Assembly (NCBI RefSeq): GCF_007751035.1
Contig: NZ_CP036433.1
Location: forward strand, 7,111,001 to 7,175,000
Source: Lignipirellula cremea
Lineage (GTDB): Bacteria; Planctomycetota; Planctomycetia; Pirellulales; Pirellulaceae
DNA length: 64,000 nucleotides
Reading direction: 5' to 3'
Positions within the stretch are counted from its first letter, which is position 1. Each line of letters begins with the position of its first letter. Position numbers and translations under genes: made by a program. Below are positions 33,651 through 42,971 of the stretch, piece by piece. A model generated the notes under the pieces. The model was not told where the DNA came from. It saw only the letters and a program-made list of their open reading frames with translations, and did no database searches.

Positions 33651-34430
33651 TTACAAAGTCGCCGTCAGCTTGCGATCCAGGTGCGTATAGCCCCCGTCGA
33701 CGAACAGGATCTGCCCGGTCGTGTGGCTGGATCTTTCTGAGGCCAGAAACAGCACCGTATCGGCCAGTTCCTGGACCGAAGTAAAACGGCCCCCCAGCGG
33801 AATCAGGTTGCTGATGGCCGCTTTGGCGGCCGCCGGATCGGCTTCCGACGCCAGGCATTTCTCATACAGGGGCGTCCAGGATTCGGCCGGCAGCACGGCA
33901 TTCACCCGCACGCCATGCGGGGCCAGTTCGGCCGCCCATTCTCGGGTCAGACTGTTCACTCCGCCTTTCGCTGCCGCATAGCCCGAGGTTCCTCCCTGGC
34001 CTGTCACGCTGACCTTGGAGCCGATGTTGATAATGGCTCCCCGGCGACGCTTCAGTTCCTCCAGGGCGAAGTGGGCCATGGCGTACACATGCACCAGGTT
34101 TTTCGCCAGGGAATCGCAGAAGGCCCCCACGCCGGCCGACAGGCTCACGCTGTCGTTGACGCCGGCGTTGTTGATCAGAATATCGAGACCGCCAAAGTGC
34201 GCGACGGCCGTTTGCACGGCGGCCTGGCAGGCGTCGATGTCGACCAGATCGGCCGGTACAAACAGGCAGGCCCCGCCGGACTGTTCCGCCAGTTCGCGTC
34301 CTTCCGGCCCCTCCCGGTTGACGTTCACCACCTGCGCGCCCTCGGCCAGCAGACCTTCGACAATCGCCCGGCCGATCCCTTTGGAGCCGCCCGTCACGAG
34401 CGCCGTTTTTCCCTGCAGATGAAGATCCAT
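33651..34430 (-). CDS. SDR-family NAD(P)-dependent oxidoreductase
   Basis: A 259-residue classical short-chain dehydrogenase. The cofactor site TGGSKGIG, the structural NNAG, the active-site IGSKVS serine with Y-A-A-A-K, and the C-terminal GQILFVDGGY segment are all present. Arg in NVNREG after the second strand suggests a preference for NADP(H), by analogy. The substrate is unknown; sequences like this act on sugars, polyols or 3-oxoacyl groups. The nitrilase gene lies 88 bp upstream on the same strand, so both may be cotranscribed. Confidence 0.93.
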   Translation of the reverse strand: MDLHLQGKTALVTGGSKGIGRAIVEGLLAEGAQVVNVNREGPEGRELAEQSGGACLFVPADLVDIDACQAAVQTAVAHFGGLDILINNAGVNDSVSLSAGVGAFCDSLAKNLVHVYAMAHFALEELKRRRGAIINIGSKVSVTGQGGTSGYAAAKGGVNSLTREWAAELAPHGVRVNAVLPAESWTPLYEKCLASEADPAAAKAAISNLIPLGGRFTSVQELADTVLFLASERSSHTTGQILFVDGGYTHLDRKLTATL

Positions 34431-34518
34431 GGTCTCGGTTATCCTTCCCGGGCGAGAGGAGAATGGCGCCAGTCGACGCGAGCAGAGCCTGCCGGTCTAC
34501 TCTGCAGAGCCTGCCGGT

Positions 34519-35553
34519 CTACTCTTCGGTTTCTTCCTGGCTGAACAGTTCGCCTTCCTGCGGCCTGCTGTCGAGGTCGCGGTTGACGAACGCAATCGGC
34601 CGGTTGGCCGAGCGGTCGACGGTCAGTTGAAAAACGTCGAAGCGATTATACCCGCCGGAAATGTCATGGAACTGCTTCGGCTCGACACACTGCGAAACAT
34701 CGACATCGACATACAGCAGGCCTTCGTTGTCCTGTAAGGGTTCGCCCAGCGTCTGGCCGCTGGGACCGGTCGCCAGGGAGACGCTGCGGGGGCTGGCTTC
34801 CAGGATCTTGGCCGCGTCGGGGTGTAACTTGCAAAGCAGCTGGTGCATCGGCTCGTCCATAAAACCGGAAGCGACGAGGTTGAATGCCTTGGCTTCAAAC
34901 GAATGGGCGGCGGTGCGGATGCGAATCGCCTGGGCCAGATCGTAGTTGCCGGCCTGCGCCGGGTCATGGCTCGGCCAGATCGGCGGGTAGCTGGCCAGGT
35001 GCACCTGCTCTCCCTGGGCGATCATGGTGTAGCGAGCCAGCGGGTTGGTGTTCTCGCCGCAAATCAACATACCAACGCGACCGCACGGCGTATCGCACAC
35101 CCGCAGACCGGCGCCATCGCCAGGCGCCCAGCTGAGCTTTTCGTAAAAAGTCGGCGCCAGCTTGCGATGATGGTTCAGTACGTCGCCTTCGGGGCCGATG
35201 AGGACGTTGCTATTATAGATGCAGCCCAGGCTGGCGGGACTGCGTTCATTAAACCCCAGCGACACGACCATGCCGCTGCGGCGGGCCGTCTGGCAAACCT
35301 GCTCCAGCTCGGGTCCGCCTGCCAGCAACGAACTGGCCGCCAGCTGGCGAAACAGGTCGTGGTTATAGATCGGCGAACGGAGCGCGCTCCAGACCGGAAA
35401 CGCCGACACGTACGTTTCCGGAAACACGATCAGCTGGGCCCCGTTTTTCGCCGCCTCGGCGATCAGGCTGCACGCCTTGGCGATGGTCGGCTGGGTCTGC
35501 AGGAAGACGGGCGCCACATGCGCCAAGGCGGCTTTAAAAACAGGTAAACTCAT
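34519..35553 (-). CDS. Nitrilase-type carbon-nitrogen hydrolase
   Basis: A 344-residue enzyme of the nitrilase superfamily, which hydrolyses nitriles or amides. The Glu-Lys-Cys triad is present: VFPETYVSAFP, NHHRKLAPTFYEKL and LICGENTNPLARY. The CGEN sequence around the nucleophile and a length of about 340 favour a true nitrilase rather than an amidase, but the substrate is not determined. The start at 35553 (MSLPVFKAALAHVAP) has GGGA upstream; the frame extends to 35649 without a ribosome-binding site. It precedes the SDR gene on the same strand, possibly forming a small catabolic unit. Confidence 0.88.
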   Translation of the reverse strand: MSLPVFKAALAHVAPVFLQTQPTIAKACSLIAEAAKNGAQLIVFPETYVSAFPVWSALRSPIYNHDLFRQLAASSLLAGGPELEQVCQTARRSGMVVSLGFNERSPASLGCIYNSNVLIGPEGDVLNHHRKLAPTFYEKLSWAPGDGAGLRVCDTPCGRVGMLICGENTNPLARYTMIAQGEQVHLASYPPIWPSHDPAQAGNYDLAQAIRIRTAAHSFEAKAFNLVASGFMDEPMHQLLCKLHPDAAKILEASPRSVSLATGPSGQTLGEPLQDNEGLLYVDVDVSQCVEPKQFHDISGGYNRFDVFQLTVDRSANRPIAFVNRDLDSRPQEGELFSQEETEE

Positions 35554-35787
35554 GACAATCCCGTCAGGGGAAGCGGGCACAGGAAAAAAAAACGGACGTC
35601 CCGATCCGACTTGCGCCAAGCAGAACGTTCCCGCGGGACACGATAGCATTCGTCCCCGGGCAACGGGAGGGGCGGATCTGTCTTGACCAGGGCGACGATC
35701 CCTCTATACTCCGCGCGTCGCAGCGCCGGGCTGCGTGCTGGCCAGGCGGCAAAACACGCTGAAAAACTACTCGCTGCTGGAATTTCT

Positions 35788-36618
35788 ATGTCGACACTTG
35801 CACTGCCGCTGCGCGGCTGGATCGACAATTCGCCCTGGCGACATTCCCACGGCGTCGCGACATGCTTGCTGGCGTTGCTGGCGATGCTGCTACCTGCGGC
35901 TGCGTTCGCCCAGGGCTGGCCGGCTGAACGGCAAACGGGCATTTTTATCTGCCACGCCAATTTCTCCCTGCTCGACTATGAACCGCTGCTAAACCAGCTG
36001 GGACAGCATGAACGGGAGATTACCGCCGCCTTGCATCTGCCGCGGGCGGACGAGCCGATCCACCTGTTTCTGTTTGATTCCAGCCGCACCTATCGCGGCT
36101 ACATGGCCAAACATTTCCCGGAACTGCCGGCCCGGCGGGCCATGTATATCAAGAATGGCGGCCCGGGCATGGTGTTTGCCTATCTGGATAACGCCTTTGA
36201 AACCGACGTCCGGCATGAGAGCACGCACGCGGTGCTGCACTCGGTCCTGCCGGTGGTGCCGCTCTGGCTGGACGAAGGCCTGGCGGAGTATTTCGAAGCG
36301 GCGCCGGCCGATCGCTTGCATCAAAATCCCCACATGACGCCCGTCAAATGGGAGGTCCGATTGACGGGCGTCACTTCCGTCGCCCGGCTGGATACGCTGC
36401 AGGAGCTGACCGACCTGGGAACCGACGAATACCGCCATGCCTGGGCCTGGGTGCACTTTATGCTGCACGGCCCGCGAGAAGCCAGGGAGGAACTGCTGGC
36501 CTATCTGGCGGACCTGGAATCGCATACGCCGACGCCCCCGCTGAGCGTCCGATTGGCCCGTCGTCTGCCGAATCTCGACCGGCGCCTTGCCGAACATTTC
36601 AAGAGCTGGAAGAATTAA
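35788..36618 (+). CDS. Exported DUF1570-type gluzincin-like metallopeptidase
   Basis: A 276-residue secreted protein. After a basic start a hydrophobic signal segment (ATCLLALLAMLLPAAAFAQ) is seen. The mature part has VRHESTHAVLH, an H-E-x-x-H zinc motif, and WLDEGLAEYFE about 20 residues later, which supplies the third ligand glutamate; this is the layout of DUF1570 and related gluzincins. The substrate is unknown. The ATG at 35788 is chosen because it begins just before the signal peptide; the open frame continues to 35683. The coaX start follows 131 bp downstream on the same strand. Confidence 0.82.
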   Translation: MSTLALPLRGWIDNSPWRHSHGVATCLLALLAMLLPAAAFAQGWPAERQTGIFICHANFSLLDYEPLLNQLGQHEREITAALHLPRADEPIHLFLFDSSRTYRGYMAKHFPELPARRAMYIKNGGPGMVFAYLDNAFETDVRHESTHAVLHSVLPVVPLWLDEGLAEYFEAAPADRLHQNPHMTPVKWEVRLTGVTSVARLDTLQELTDLGTDEYRHAWAWVHFMLHGPREAREELLAYLADLESHTPTPPLSVRLARRLPNLDRRLAEHFKSWKN

Positions 36619-36749
36619 GGCCAGGGCGACGCACGGTTCGCCTCCTGTTTTCTGGCCCGGCGACCTGCCTTTGGCGTCGTCGGCCGCTTCCTTCTGAACG
36701 CTTGATCCGCGACTATCGTCGCGCGGCGCTCCCCTTTTTTCGGCCGCCC

Positions 36750-37544
36750 ATGTCCCTGCTTGAACCTCAAAAGATCCTCGCGGTCGATGTTGGAAATTCG
36801 TTCATCAAAGCGGGGCTCTTTGCCCGCGGCCAGGGAGAGCTGATCCCGGAACAAACGCTGCGGACCACGCACGCCGACGCAGAAGGCGCCTTTGCCGAAC
36901 TGCTGGCTCCCGACGACCAGGGTCGCAGCGGCCCTTATTACTGGGCGGTCGCGGCCGTCCATCGCGGAGCCGAACAGCGTCTGGCTGAATGGGCGAAGCA
37001 GCGACGGGGCGACTACTATCGCCTCCTGGACGGGAAAGAATTCGCCCTGCCGATCGAGGTGAAGCATCCGGAAAAAGTCGGCGTGGATCGCATTGCCGCC
37101 GCGGCCGCCGCCTTGCGGTTGCGTCGGTCGACCACCACGATTGTGGTCGACGCCGGTTCCGCCATCACGGTCGACTGGGTCTCAGAACAGGGCGCATTTT
37201 CCGGAGGAGCCATTCTGCCGGGCATGCGCACGCAGATGGCCAGCCTGGTCAAAGCGACCGATCAGTTGCCGCCGGTGGCCGCTCCCGAGGAGGCTCCGCC
37301 CTTGCTGGGTAAAGACACCGAAGAAGCGATCCGCTCCGGCGTATACTGGGGCGTGATTGGAGCCGTGCGCGAACTCACCGACCGACTGGCGGCCGAGTTC
37401 GGCGGCGAGCCTGAGTTGTTCTTTACCGGCGGCGACGGCCAGTTTCTGGCCGAGTATTTTCCCCAGGCCCGCTGGGAACCGAACCTGGTGCTGATCGGCG
37501 CGGCCCAGACGGCCCGTCGACGGCTGCGGGACGAAACGCCGTGA
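36750..37544 (+). CDS. coaX: Type III pantothenate kinase
   Basis: CoaX phosphorylates pantothenate with ATP in the first step of coenzyme A synthesis; it is not inhibited by CoA and needs a monovalent cation. The 264-residue protein has ILAVDVGNSFIKAG (phosphate loop of the ASKHA fold), KVGVDRIAAA, DAGSAITVDWV and FSGGAILPGMRTQMASL, the family signatures. Aspartate of DVGNS is the predicted catalytic base. The open frame runs upstream to 36348, over the end of the DUF1570 gene, but the family start is at 36750. No clear ribosome-binding site is seen. It overlaps the next gene by 4 bases, so the two are translationally coupled. Confidence 0.93.
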   Translation: MSLLEPQKILAVDVGNSFIKAGLFARGQGELIPEQTLRTTHADAEGAFAELLAPDDQGRSGPYYWAVAAVHRGAEQRLAEWAKQRRGDYYRLLDGKEFALPIEVKHPEKVGVDRIAAAAAALRLRRSTTTIVVDAGSAITVDWVSEQGAFSGGAILPGMRTQMASLVKATDQLPPVAAPEEAPPLLGKDTEEAIRSGVYWGVIGAVRELTDRLAAEFGGEPELFFTGGDGQFLAEYFPQARWEPNLVLIGAAQTARRRLRDETP

Positions 37545-38758
37545 TTCTTCCGCCGCCCGGCATTGCCGAACTGACGCCGGCCGGCAGGGGAGCCGTCGCC
37601 GTGATCGCCGTGACTGGCCCCCAGGCGGCGACCGCCGTGGCCGCCTGCTTCCGCTCCGCCACCGGCAGATCGCTGGAAAACGCCTTGCCCGGCCAGATGC
37701 TGTTCGGCCGCTGGCAGCCGGTAAAAGCCAGCCGCGAAGCGACCGAGCTGGACGCCGGCGAAGAGGTCATTGTCGCCCGCTTCCCGCAACGCATCGAAGT
37801 CCACTGCCACGGCGGCAGGGCAGCCGTCCAGGCGATCCTGGCTTCTCTACGCCAGCAGGGCGGCGTCGACCAGACAGCCGCCGCAGCGATGGCCCAGGAC
37901 GCGCCTAACCCGTTCGCCGCCGATAGTCTCCAGGCGTTGTCGCAGGCCCGCACCGAACGAACGGCCGCCATTCTGTTAGACCAGCATCGCGGAGCGTTGC
38001 ACGCCGCCCTGTTGGAGCTGGGACGCGTACTGCCGCGGTCGCCCGAGTTGGCCTTAGAGCAACTCGACCGCCTGCTGGACCAGCGCGGCGCGGGCTTGCA
38101 TTTGACGACGCCCTGGCAGGTGGTGCTGGCGGGAGCGCCGAATGTGGGGAAGAGCAGCCTGATCAACGCCATCCTGGGTTACGACAGGGCGATCGTTTTC
38201 GATCAGCCCGGCACCACGCGGGATGTGCTGACAGGCCATACGGCCATCGATGGCTGGCCGGTGGAACTGGCCGACACGGCCGGCATTCGATGGGCGGCCG
38301 ACGACGACATTGAACAGCAAGGCGTCGGCCGCGCGATGGCCCGGGTCGAACAGGCTGATCTGCTCATTCACGTCATTGACGCAACCGACCCCGCGGCGTC
38401 GACCGCGGCTGCTCTAACGCATCCGCACCGCCTGACGGTTTACAACAAGGCCGATCTGATCGCAAGCGATTTGAGCAACGCCGAAGCGCCCAACGACAAG
38501 CAGCGTCAGCCGATCGCTCCCGGCGGGGCAGGGCGCCTGGTCTCCGCCAAAACGGGCGCCGGCTTGCCGGAGCTGCTGGCGACGATCGCGACGATGCTTG
38601 TCCCAAAACCGCCTCCGCCGGGAAGCGCGGTTCCGTTTCTCGCAGCCCACTTCACCGTACTGACCGAAGCCCGCCAGCTCGCTGCGGCCGGCAACGGAAC
38701 GACCGCAGCCGAGCAGATTGAACGACTGCTGTCGGGCGATAAGAATCCGGGCGACTAA
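37541..38758 (+). CDS. MnmE/TrmE-like GTPase lacking the C-terminal Cys motif
   Basis: A 405-residue GTPase with the MnmE architecture: N-terminal tetrahydrofolate-binding-like domain (PAGRGAVAVIAVTGP, EVHCHGG), helical domain, and an inserted G domain with GAPNVGKSS, TTRDV, DTAG and NKAD. MnmE normally works with MnmG to modify U34 of tRNAs, and ends with a C-x-G-K motif carrying the essential cysteine. This protein ends IERLLSGDKNPGD with no such motif and is about 45 residues shorter than usual, so it may be a paralogue with another role. The start is GTG at 37541, overlapping coaX by 4 bases. The stop overlaps the convergent DUF1552 gene by 4 bases. Confidence 0.88.
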   Translation: MILPPPGIAELTPAGRGAVAVIAVTGPQAATAVAACFRSATGRSLENALPGQMLFGRWQPVKASREATELDAGEEVIVARFPQRIEVHCHGGRAAVQAILASLRQQGGVDQTAAAAMAQDAPNPFAADSLQALSQARTERTAAILLDQHRGALHAALLELGRVLPRSPELALEQLDRLLDQRGAGLHLTTPWQVVLAGAPNVGKSSLINAILGYDRAIVFDQPGTTRDVLTGHTAIDGWPVELADTAGIRWAADDDIEQQGVGRAMARVEQADLLIHVIDATDPAASTAAALTHPHRLTVYNKADLIASDLSNAEAPNDKQRQPIAPGGAGRLVSAKTGAGLPELLATIATMLVPKPPPPGSAVPFLAAHFTVLTEARQLAAAGNGTTAAEQIERLLSGDKNPGD

Positions 38759-40026
38759 ATGTCGCTCAGGGTGCGGGTGCTGGCGCCAAAGGCGTCGCTT
38801 TCGATGTCCATCTGCTGCAGCATACGGACGAACAGGTTGGCGATCAGCTCGTTGTTTTTGAGATCATACGCCACGTGGCCCGCGTGCCGAAAACCGCCGC
38901 CGGCCAGCATCACCGGCAGGTTGGTGGTGGTGTGGGCCGAGGCATTCCCCAGATCGCTGGAAAAGAAAATCTGCGTCTGGTCGAGCAGGTTATCGCCCTG
39001 TTCGTTCGTGTTTTTGAGCTTCGTGAGGAAACGTCCGAAAGCACGGATTTCGGCCTCTTCGATGATAGCCAGCTGCTCAATCGTCTCTTCTTTTTTCCCG
39101 TGATGCGACATTTCATGATGGCCCAACTGCTTGCCATCGATGGAAACGTTCCCGTGCGAATACAGGTTCAAGGTGATCACCCGGGTGCTGTCGGTCTGCA
39201 GGGCCAGCCGCACCAGATCGTACCACTGGTCTTCGCGTTCGATCAGCGTCAAACCCGCGTAGTCGTTCTTGAAGGGCGCCGTGTCGACTTTCGGCTTCGG
39301 TTTGAGGACCCAGTCTTCCGATTGCTGCAGGCGTTGCTCGGCCTCGCGAATGGAGTTCAGCAGCAGGTCGACCCGCTGGCGATCGCCGCCGCCCAGGCGA
39401 CGGGCCAGGGTTTTCGCCTGCTCGCGCACGCCGTCGAGGATGCTGCGTCCGTTCTTGATCCGCTCGATCTCCTGGGCGACTTCCGCGGGCGTGCCATCCA
39501 CGAACAGGTCTTTAAAGACCTGGGTCGCTCGGTTCACCGCCGGGATCATGACGCCCTGGCTGTTCCAGGACAGACCGGCCGCCCCCAGCGTCAGACTGGA
39601 AAAGCGTGTTGGCGCCTGGAGCTTGAGGGCCATTTCCTGATCAAGCGAAATGCCGTTGCGAATATCGCCTTGCCGCATGCGGTGCGGTTCCACCGCGGTC
39701 AGCATGCCGGCCATGGTGCCGTGCCCGGCGCCATAATGGTGCGACATGCCGGAGAACACGGTGAAGTCCTGGCGATTATCTTCCAGCAGTTTCAAATAGC
39801 GGCTGGGCTGGTAGTTCTTCCCGGTCCCGGTCGGAAAGAAAAACGGCGCATGCATCCCAAGCGGCCGCGTCACAAACACCGCGCGTTTCGGCGGCGTGGG
39901 ATCGCTGGCGGCGGCGCCGAACGCCCGCTGGGGCAACATGGCCTCCAGCAGGGGCAGGGCAATGGCAACGCCTGAGGCTCGCAAAAACGTTCGGCGGGGC
40001 AAAGGATTCAAAGGCATGGGACGCAT
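38755..40026 (-). CDS. Tat-exported DUF1552 protein
   Basis: A 423-residue planctomycete protein with a twin-arginine signal (LPRRTFLRASGVAIALPLLEAML) near the N terminus. DUF1552 signatures include RAVFVTRPLGMHAPFFFP, FTVFSGMSHH, and the C-terminal MLAGGGFRHAGHVAYDLKNNELIANLFVRMLQQMDIESDAFG. The fold resembles alkaline-phosphatase-like or DUF1501 proteins, but the function is unknown. The gene begins 49 bp after the DUF1592 gene on the same strand, a pairing common in planctomycetes, so the two are probably partners at the cell envelope. A second ATG lies three codons downstream (40017). Confidence 0.9.
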   Translation of the reverse strand: MRPMPLNPLPRRTFLRASGVAIALPLLEAMLPQRAFGAAASDPTPPKRAVFVTRPLGMHAPFFFPTGTGKNYQPSRYLKLLEDNRQDFTVFSGMSHHYGAGHGTMAGMLTAVEPHRMRQGDIRNGISLDQEMALKLQAPTRFSSLTLGAAGLSWNSQGVMIPAVNRATQVFKDLFVDGTPAEVAQEIERIKNGRSILDGVREQAKTLARRLGGGDRQRVDLLLNSIREAEQRLQQSEDWVLKPKPKVDTAPFKNDYAGLTLIEREDQWYDLVRLALQTDSTRVITLNLYSHGNVSIDGKQLGHHEMSHHGKKEETIEQLAIIEEAEIRAFGRFLTKLKNTNEQGDNLLDQTQIFFSSDLGNASAHTTTNLPVMLAGGGFRHAGHVAYDLKNNELIANLFVRMLQQMDIESDAFGASTRTLSDI

Positions 40027-40075
40027 CGCCAGGGGATAGAAGGAAAGAGGCTGCCAGCGGGACCGGCCGCCTTGA

Positions 40076-42520
40076 CTATTTATTCAGGAACAATCGACTT
40101 TGCACGACGGAGTGTAGCAGCGAGCGAAAGCGATAACTGTCTTTTCGCGACTGGGCCGTCAGCTGCTCCAGCACCTCGCGGTCGGCAAACTGCAGTTCGG
40201 CGCCGGTCGCATAGGTAATCAGTTTGGTCGCCAGATTACGGGCCAGCTGATCTTCGTCCGCCAGCAGCAACTGCTTGTAATCATCCACGTTCACAAACGG
40301 CCGGCCGTCGGGCGTCTCCCCGTGGCACTCCACCTCAAGACCACGCGACACAATGCGCTTCGGATAGTTGGCCAGGGCGACCCGGTCCCTGCCGACGCCC
40401 CGGTAAAAATCCCGCCAGCCGCCGATCGGATCGAACGACTCCAGCGCGAAGCCCGGCGGGTCGATATGCTTGTGGCAGGACGCACAGGCGGCGATGTTGC
40501 GGTGCAGATCCAGTTGCTGGCGAATGGTGGTGGCGCCGCGGACATCGGGCTCAATGCCGGGGGTGCCCGGCGGCGGAGGCGACGGCGGCTGGCCCAGTAT
40601 CCGTTCCAGCACCCACTTGCCCCGCAGCACAGGCGACGTTTTCGAGCCGTCGGCGGTTACTTTCAAAATGGCCGTCTGCGTAAGCACTCCGCCGCGGTGC
40701 GAACCGGGCGGCACGGGCGACCTGCGCAATTCGCCGCCGACGATTCCGTCAATGCCATAGTGCTGCGCCAGACGCTGGTTGAGGAAGCTCCAGTCGGAAT
40801 CCACAAACTCCGTCAGCGGCAGATTCTTCTGCAGCACTTCGTCGAAGAACATGCGGGTTTCCCGCGGAGCCGACCAGTACAGGTAATCATCAAACTCGGC
40901 GTACATGGTCGGGTCGGGCGAGGTCGCATTGATCTCCCGCAGGTCCAGCCACTGGCCGGCAAAGTTCTCGCTGAAACGCTCCCCTTTGGGGTCATTCAGC
41001 ATCCGTTCCACCTGCTCGTGCAGCACGTTCGGCTGCCGCAGCTTGCCCGCCGCCGCCAGGTCGCGCAGATCTTTGTCGGGCATCGACGACCAGAGAAAAT
41101 ACGACAGTCGCGAAGCCAGTGCGTAGTCGTCCAGCTGGGTCGGCTTGTCGGAGTCGAGCGCCAGCGTTTCATTCAGATACAGGAAGTGCGGCGAACAGAG
41201 CGCGGCCGTACACGCGGCGACCATCGCCTCGGCGAAAGGCTTCTCGCTTTTCAGTTGGTCGTGCGCGATCTGCACGTAGTACTGCACCAGCGACTCCTCC
41301 ACCGGACGGCGGAACGCGACCGGTAAAAAATGCCGCAGCGCCCGTTCCGCATCCGCTGGCGGATCTGTCGTCACCGGGGCCAGGGAAAGCGGGTTCCACG
41401 CCACGCTCTGCGCCAGCGGGATGTCGTGGAACAGCTGGCGGTAACCGGCCGGCGGGAACGGGTCGAGCGGGCCCTCGATCTCGATCCAGTCGATTTTCAA
41501 ACCGGGGCCTTGGTACGAAGCCAGCGGAGCGCCGTCCAGCATGGCGGGTAGCTCGCGCGGGCTCGGCAGATCCCAGGCGTTTACGAACACCACTTCGGCG
41601 GCTTCCAGATCAAACTCTTCGACAACTACCGTCTGCTTTCCCGGCGGCAAGTCATGGGTGCGACGTTTTTCCGGTTGTTCGGTCGTGCGGTATCCGCCGT
41701 GCGAGATCATGACCGGCAGGACGCGGCCCTCGGTTCCCACTGAAGTGAGCGAAAAGCTCACCCTGTAGCGGCCCGCCTCTTTGACCCGCTCCGACATCGC
41801 GCGCCCCGAGTCGTACATCCGAACATAGCTGATCAACGCATCGCCGTCGTAACGCACCGACTTGTCCACCAGGGACCGCAAAACGCTGCCCGCTTCGGTG
41901 ATCTGCCGGCCCGTCAACCGCGATTTCATCGGCGTCGGCGCCCGCTTGGGAATGGCGGAGCGGATGGCTCTTTCGGCCGCTTCCTGGTAACGCAACAGAT
42001 GGACCGACGACACGTCCAGCGCTTCGCTGACGTTGTCAAAACCGCCCGCCATGTTCTCTTCCGGCAACAGATCCATCACCTCGACCTGGGATCCCAGCAG
42101 ATCGCGCAAAGTGGTCTGGTATTCGGTGCGGTTCAATCGACGCAGGGCGACCCGCCCTTCCGCCTGCTGCAACAGCAGGGAGGCCGCATGCAGGCGCCCC
42201 CGCAGGGATTCCGTAAAGGCGTTCCGCTCTGCCGTCGTCGGCGCCGGTTCGCCGGCCGGGGGCATCTCCTGTTTAACGAGCTTGTCGAGCACCTTGATCC
42301 AGATCCGGGCCGCATCGGGATTGTGGAAATCGGTCGACAGCGTATCCAGCCGCAAACCGGCTTCCTGCAGGTCGGCCCCATGGCAGCCCGCGCAGTGCTG
42401 CCGCACCAACGGAATCTGGACCGCAGTCGTCACCGGCTCCGCGGCCTGAACAGGCAGGATCGCCCCGCAGAACAACGCCGCGGCGACAGGGAGAAAGTAA
42501 GCAAAGAATATTCGAGCCAC
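40076..42520 (-). CDS. Planctomycete cytochrome c with DUF1587/1595/1592/1588/1585 modules
   Basis: An 814-residue secreted multidomain protein. After a signal peptide (VARIFFAYFLPVAAALFCGA) comes a cytochrome c domain with CAGCH, which would bind haem c covalently. The following segments match the DUF series: RLNRTEYQTTLRDLLG (DUF1587), PFPPAGYRQLFHDIPLAQSV and the DUF1592 region, ERILGQPPSPPPPGTPGIEPDVRGATTIRQQLDLHR (DUF1588), then CASCHKHIDPPGFALESFDPIGGWR with a second CxxCH-like motif (CASCH). The function is unknown; redox work in the periplasm with the DUF1552 partner is inferred. The GTG at 42520 was chosen because it opens the signal peptide; the frame is open to 42679 with other starts. 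Confidence 0.88.
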   Translation of the reverse strand: MARIFFAYFLPVAAALFCGAILPVQAAEPVTTAVQIPLVRQHCAGCHGADLQEAGLRLDTLSTDFHNPDAARIWIKVLDKLVKQEMPPAGEPAPTTAERNAFTESLRGRLHAASLLLQQAEGRVALRRLNRTEYQTTLRDLLGSQVEVMDLLPEENMAGGFDNVSEALDVSSVHLLRYQEAAERAIRSAIPKRAPTPMKSRLTGRQITEAGSVLRSLVDKSVRYDGDALISYVRMYDSGRAMSERVKEAGRYRVSFSLTSVGTEGRVLPVMISHGGYRTTEQPEKRRTHDLPPGKQTVVVEEFDLEAAEVVFVNAWDLPSPRELPAMLDGAPLASYQGPGLKIDWIEIEGPLDPFPPAGYRQLFHDIPLAQSVAWNPLSLAPVTTDPPADAERALRHFLPVAFRRPVEESLVQYYVQIAHDQLKSEKPFAEAMVAACTAALCSPHFLYLNETLALDSDKPTQLDDYALASRLSYFLWSSMPDKDLRDLAAAGKLRQPNVLHEQVERMLNDPKGERFSENFAGQWLDLREINATSPDPTMYAEFDDYLYWSAPRETRMFFDEVLQKNLPLTEFVDSDWSFLNQRLAQHYGIDGIVGGELRRSPVPPGSHRGGVLTQTAILKVTADGSKTSPVLRGKWVLERILGQPPSPPPPGTPGIEPDVRGATTIRQQLDLHRNIAACASCHKHIDPPGFALESFDPIGGWRDFYRGVGRDRVALANYPKRIVSRGLEVECHGETPDGRPFVNVDDYKQLLLADEDQLARNLATKLITYATGAELQFADREVLEQLTAQSRKDSYRFRSLLHSVVQSRLFLNK

Positions 42521-42967
42521 AGGATATCCAGCGATATTCAAGTTGTAAGTTTCAAGGCAGGAAAGGCGAGTCGCCCCAAGGCAGGACATCCCGCAGTCAG
42601 GAGGGAAAATCCGGTCGATCCCCGATCCGGACGAAGGAGCCGCTGCAGGCGGTGGCCGTGTGCGGTTTCCCGTCGCCAAGATTCAGGTGTACTCCATCCC
42701 CAGTGTTACGTCAAACGGCGTTGATGGGTTTCCATTGCCCACGCTTCTTCGCGGGAAGAAACGGGCGGTCCACGACCCTGGAACCAGCCGAGCGACCTGT
42801 GGCCAGGTCCGCTGCGCTGATCATGCCAGGGGAGTCAAGCTAGTGCTGCGTCAATCTTGAATCTTCGATTGAGCGATTTCGGCCGTGCTGCTTTGCCTCC
42901 AAAAAAACCGTGGGCTAGCGCCCGGCGGCTGATTGAGAGAAACCTGATTTTATGGTTTGACGCACCA
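42521..42967. other. Intergenic region between the DUF1592 and sulfatase genes
   Basis: The 447 bases upstream of the DUF1592 gene contain the MITE-like element at 42840-42971 with an internal R3 block. The part from 42521 to 42839 shows open frames but no supported gene. Confidence 0.4.
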
Positions 42968-42971
42968 CTAG
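42840..42971. mobile_element. 132-bp MITE-like element with 15-bp terminal inverted repeats
   Basis: CTAGTGCTGCGTCAA (42840-42854) and TTGACGCACCACTAG (42957-42971) are inverted repeats with one mismatch. Inside lies the R3 block at 42905-42937. The right end overlaps the stop codon of the downstream-lying sulfatase gene on the minus strand. There is no transposase, so it would be a non-autonomous element or a remnant. Confidence 0.5.

Noticed and set aside
36348-36749. N-terminal extension of coaX by 134 codons
   Set aside because: It overlaps the end of the DUF1570 gene in another frame, and the pantothenate kinase fold begins at 36750.
40076-42520. The DUF1592/DUF1552 pair as a novel system
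   Set aside because: This pairing is common in planctomycete genomes; the function is unknown, but the arrangement is not new.
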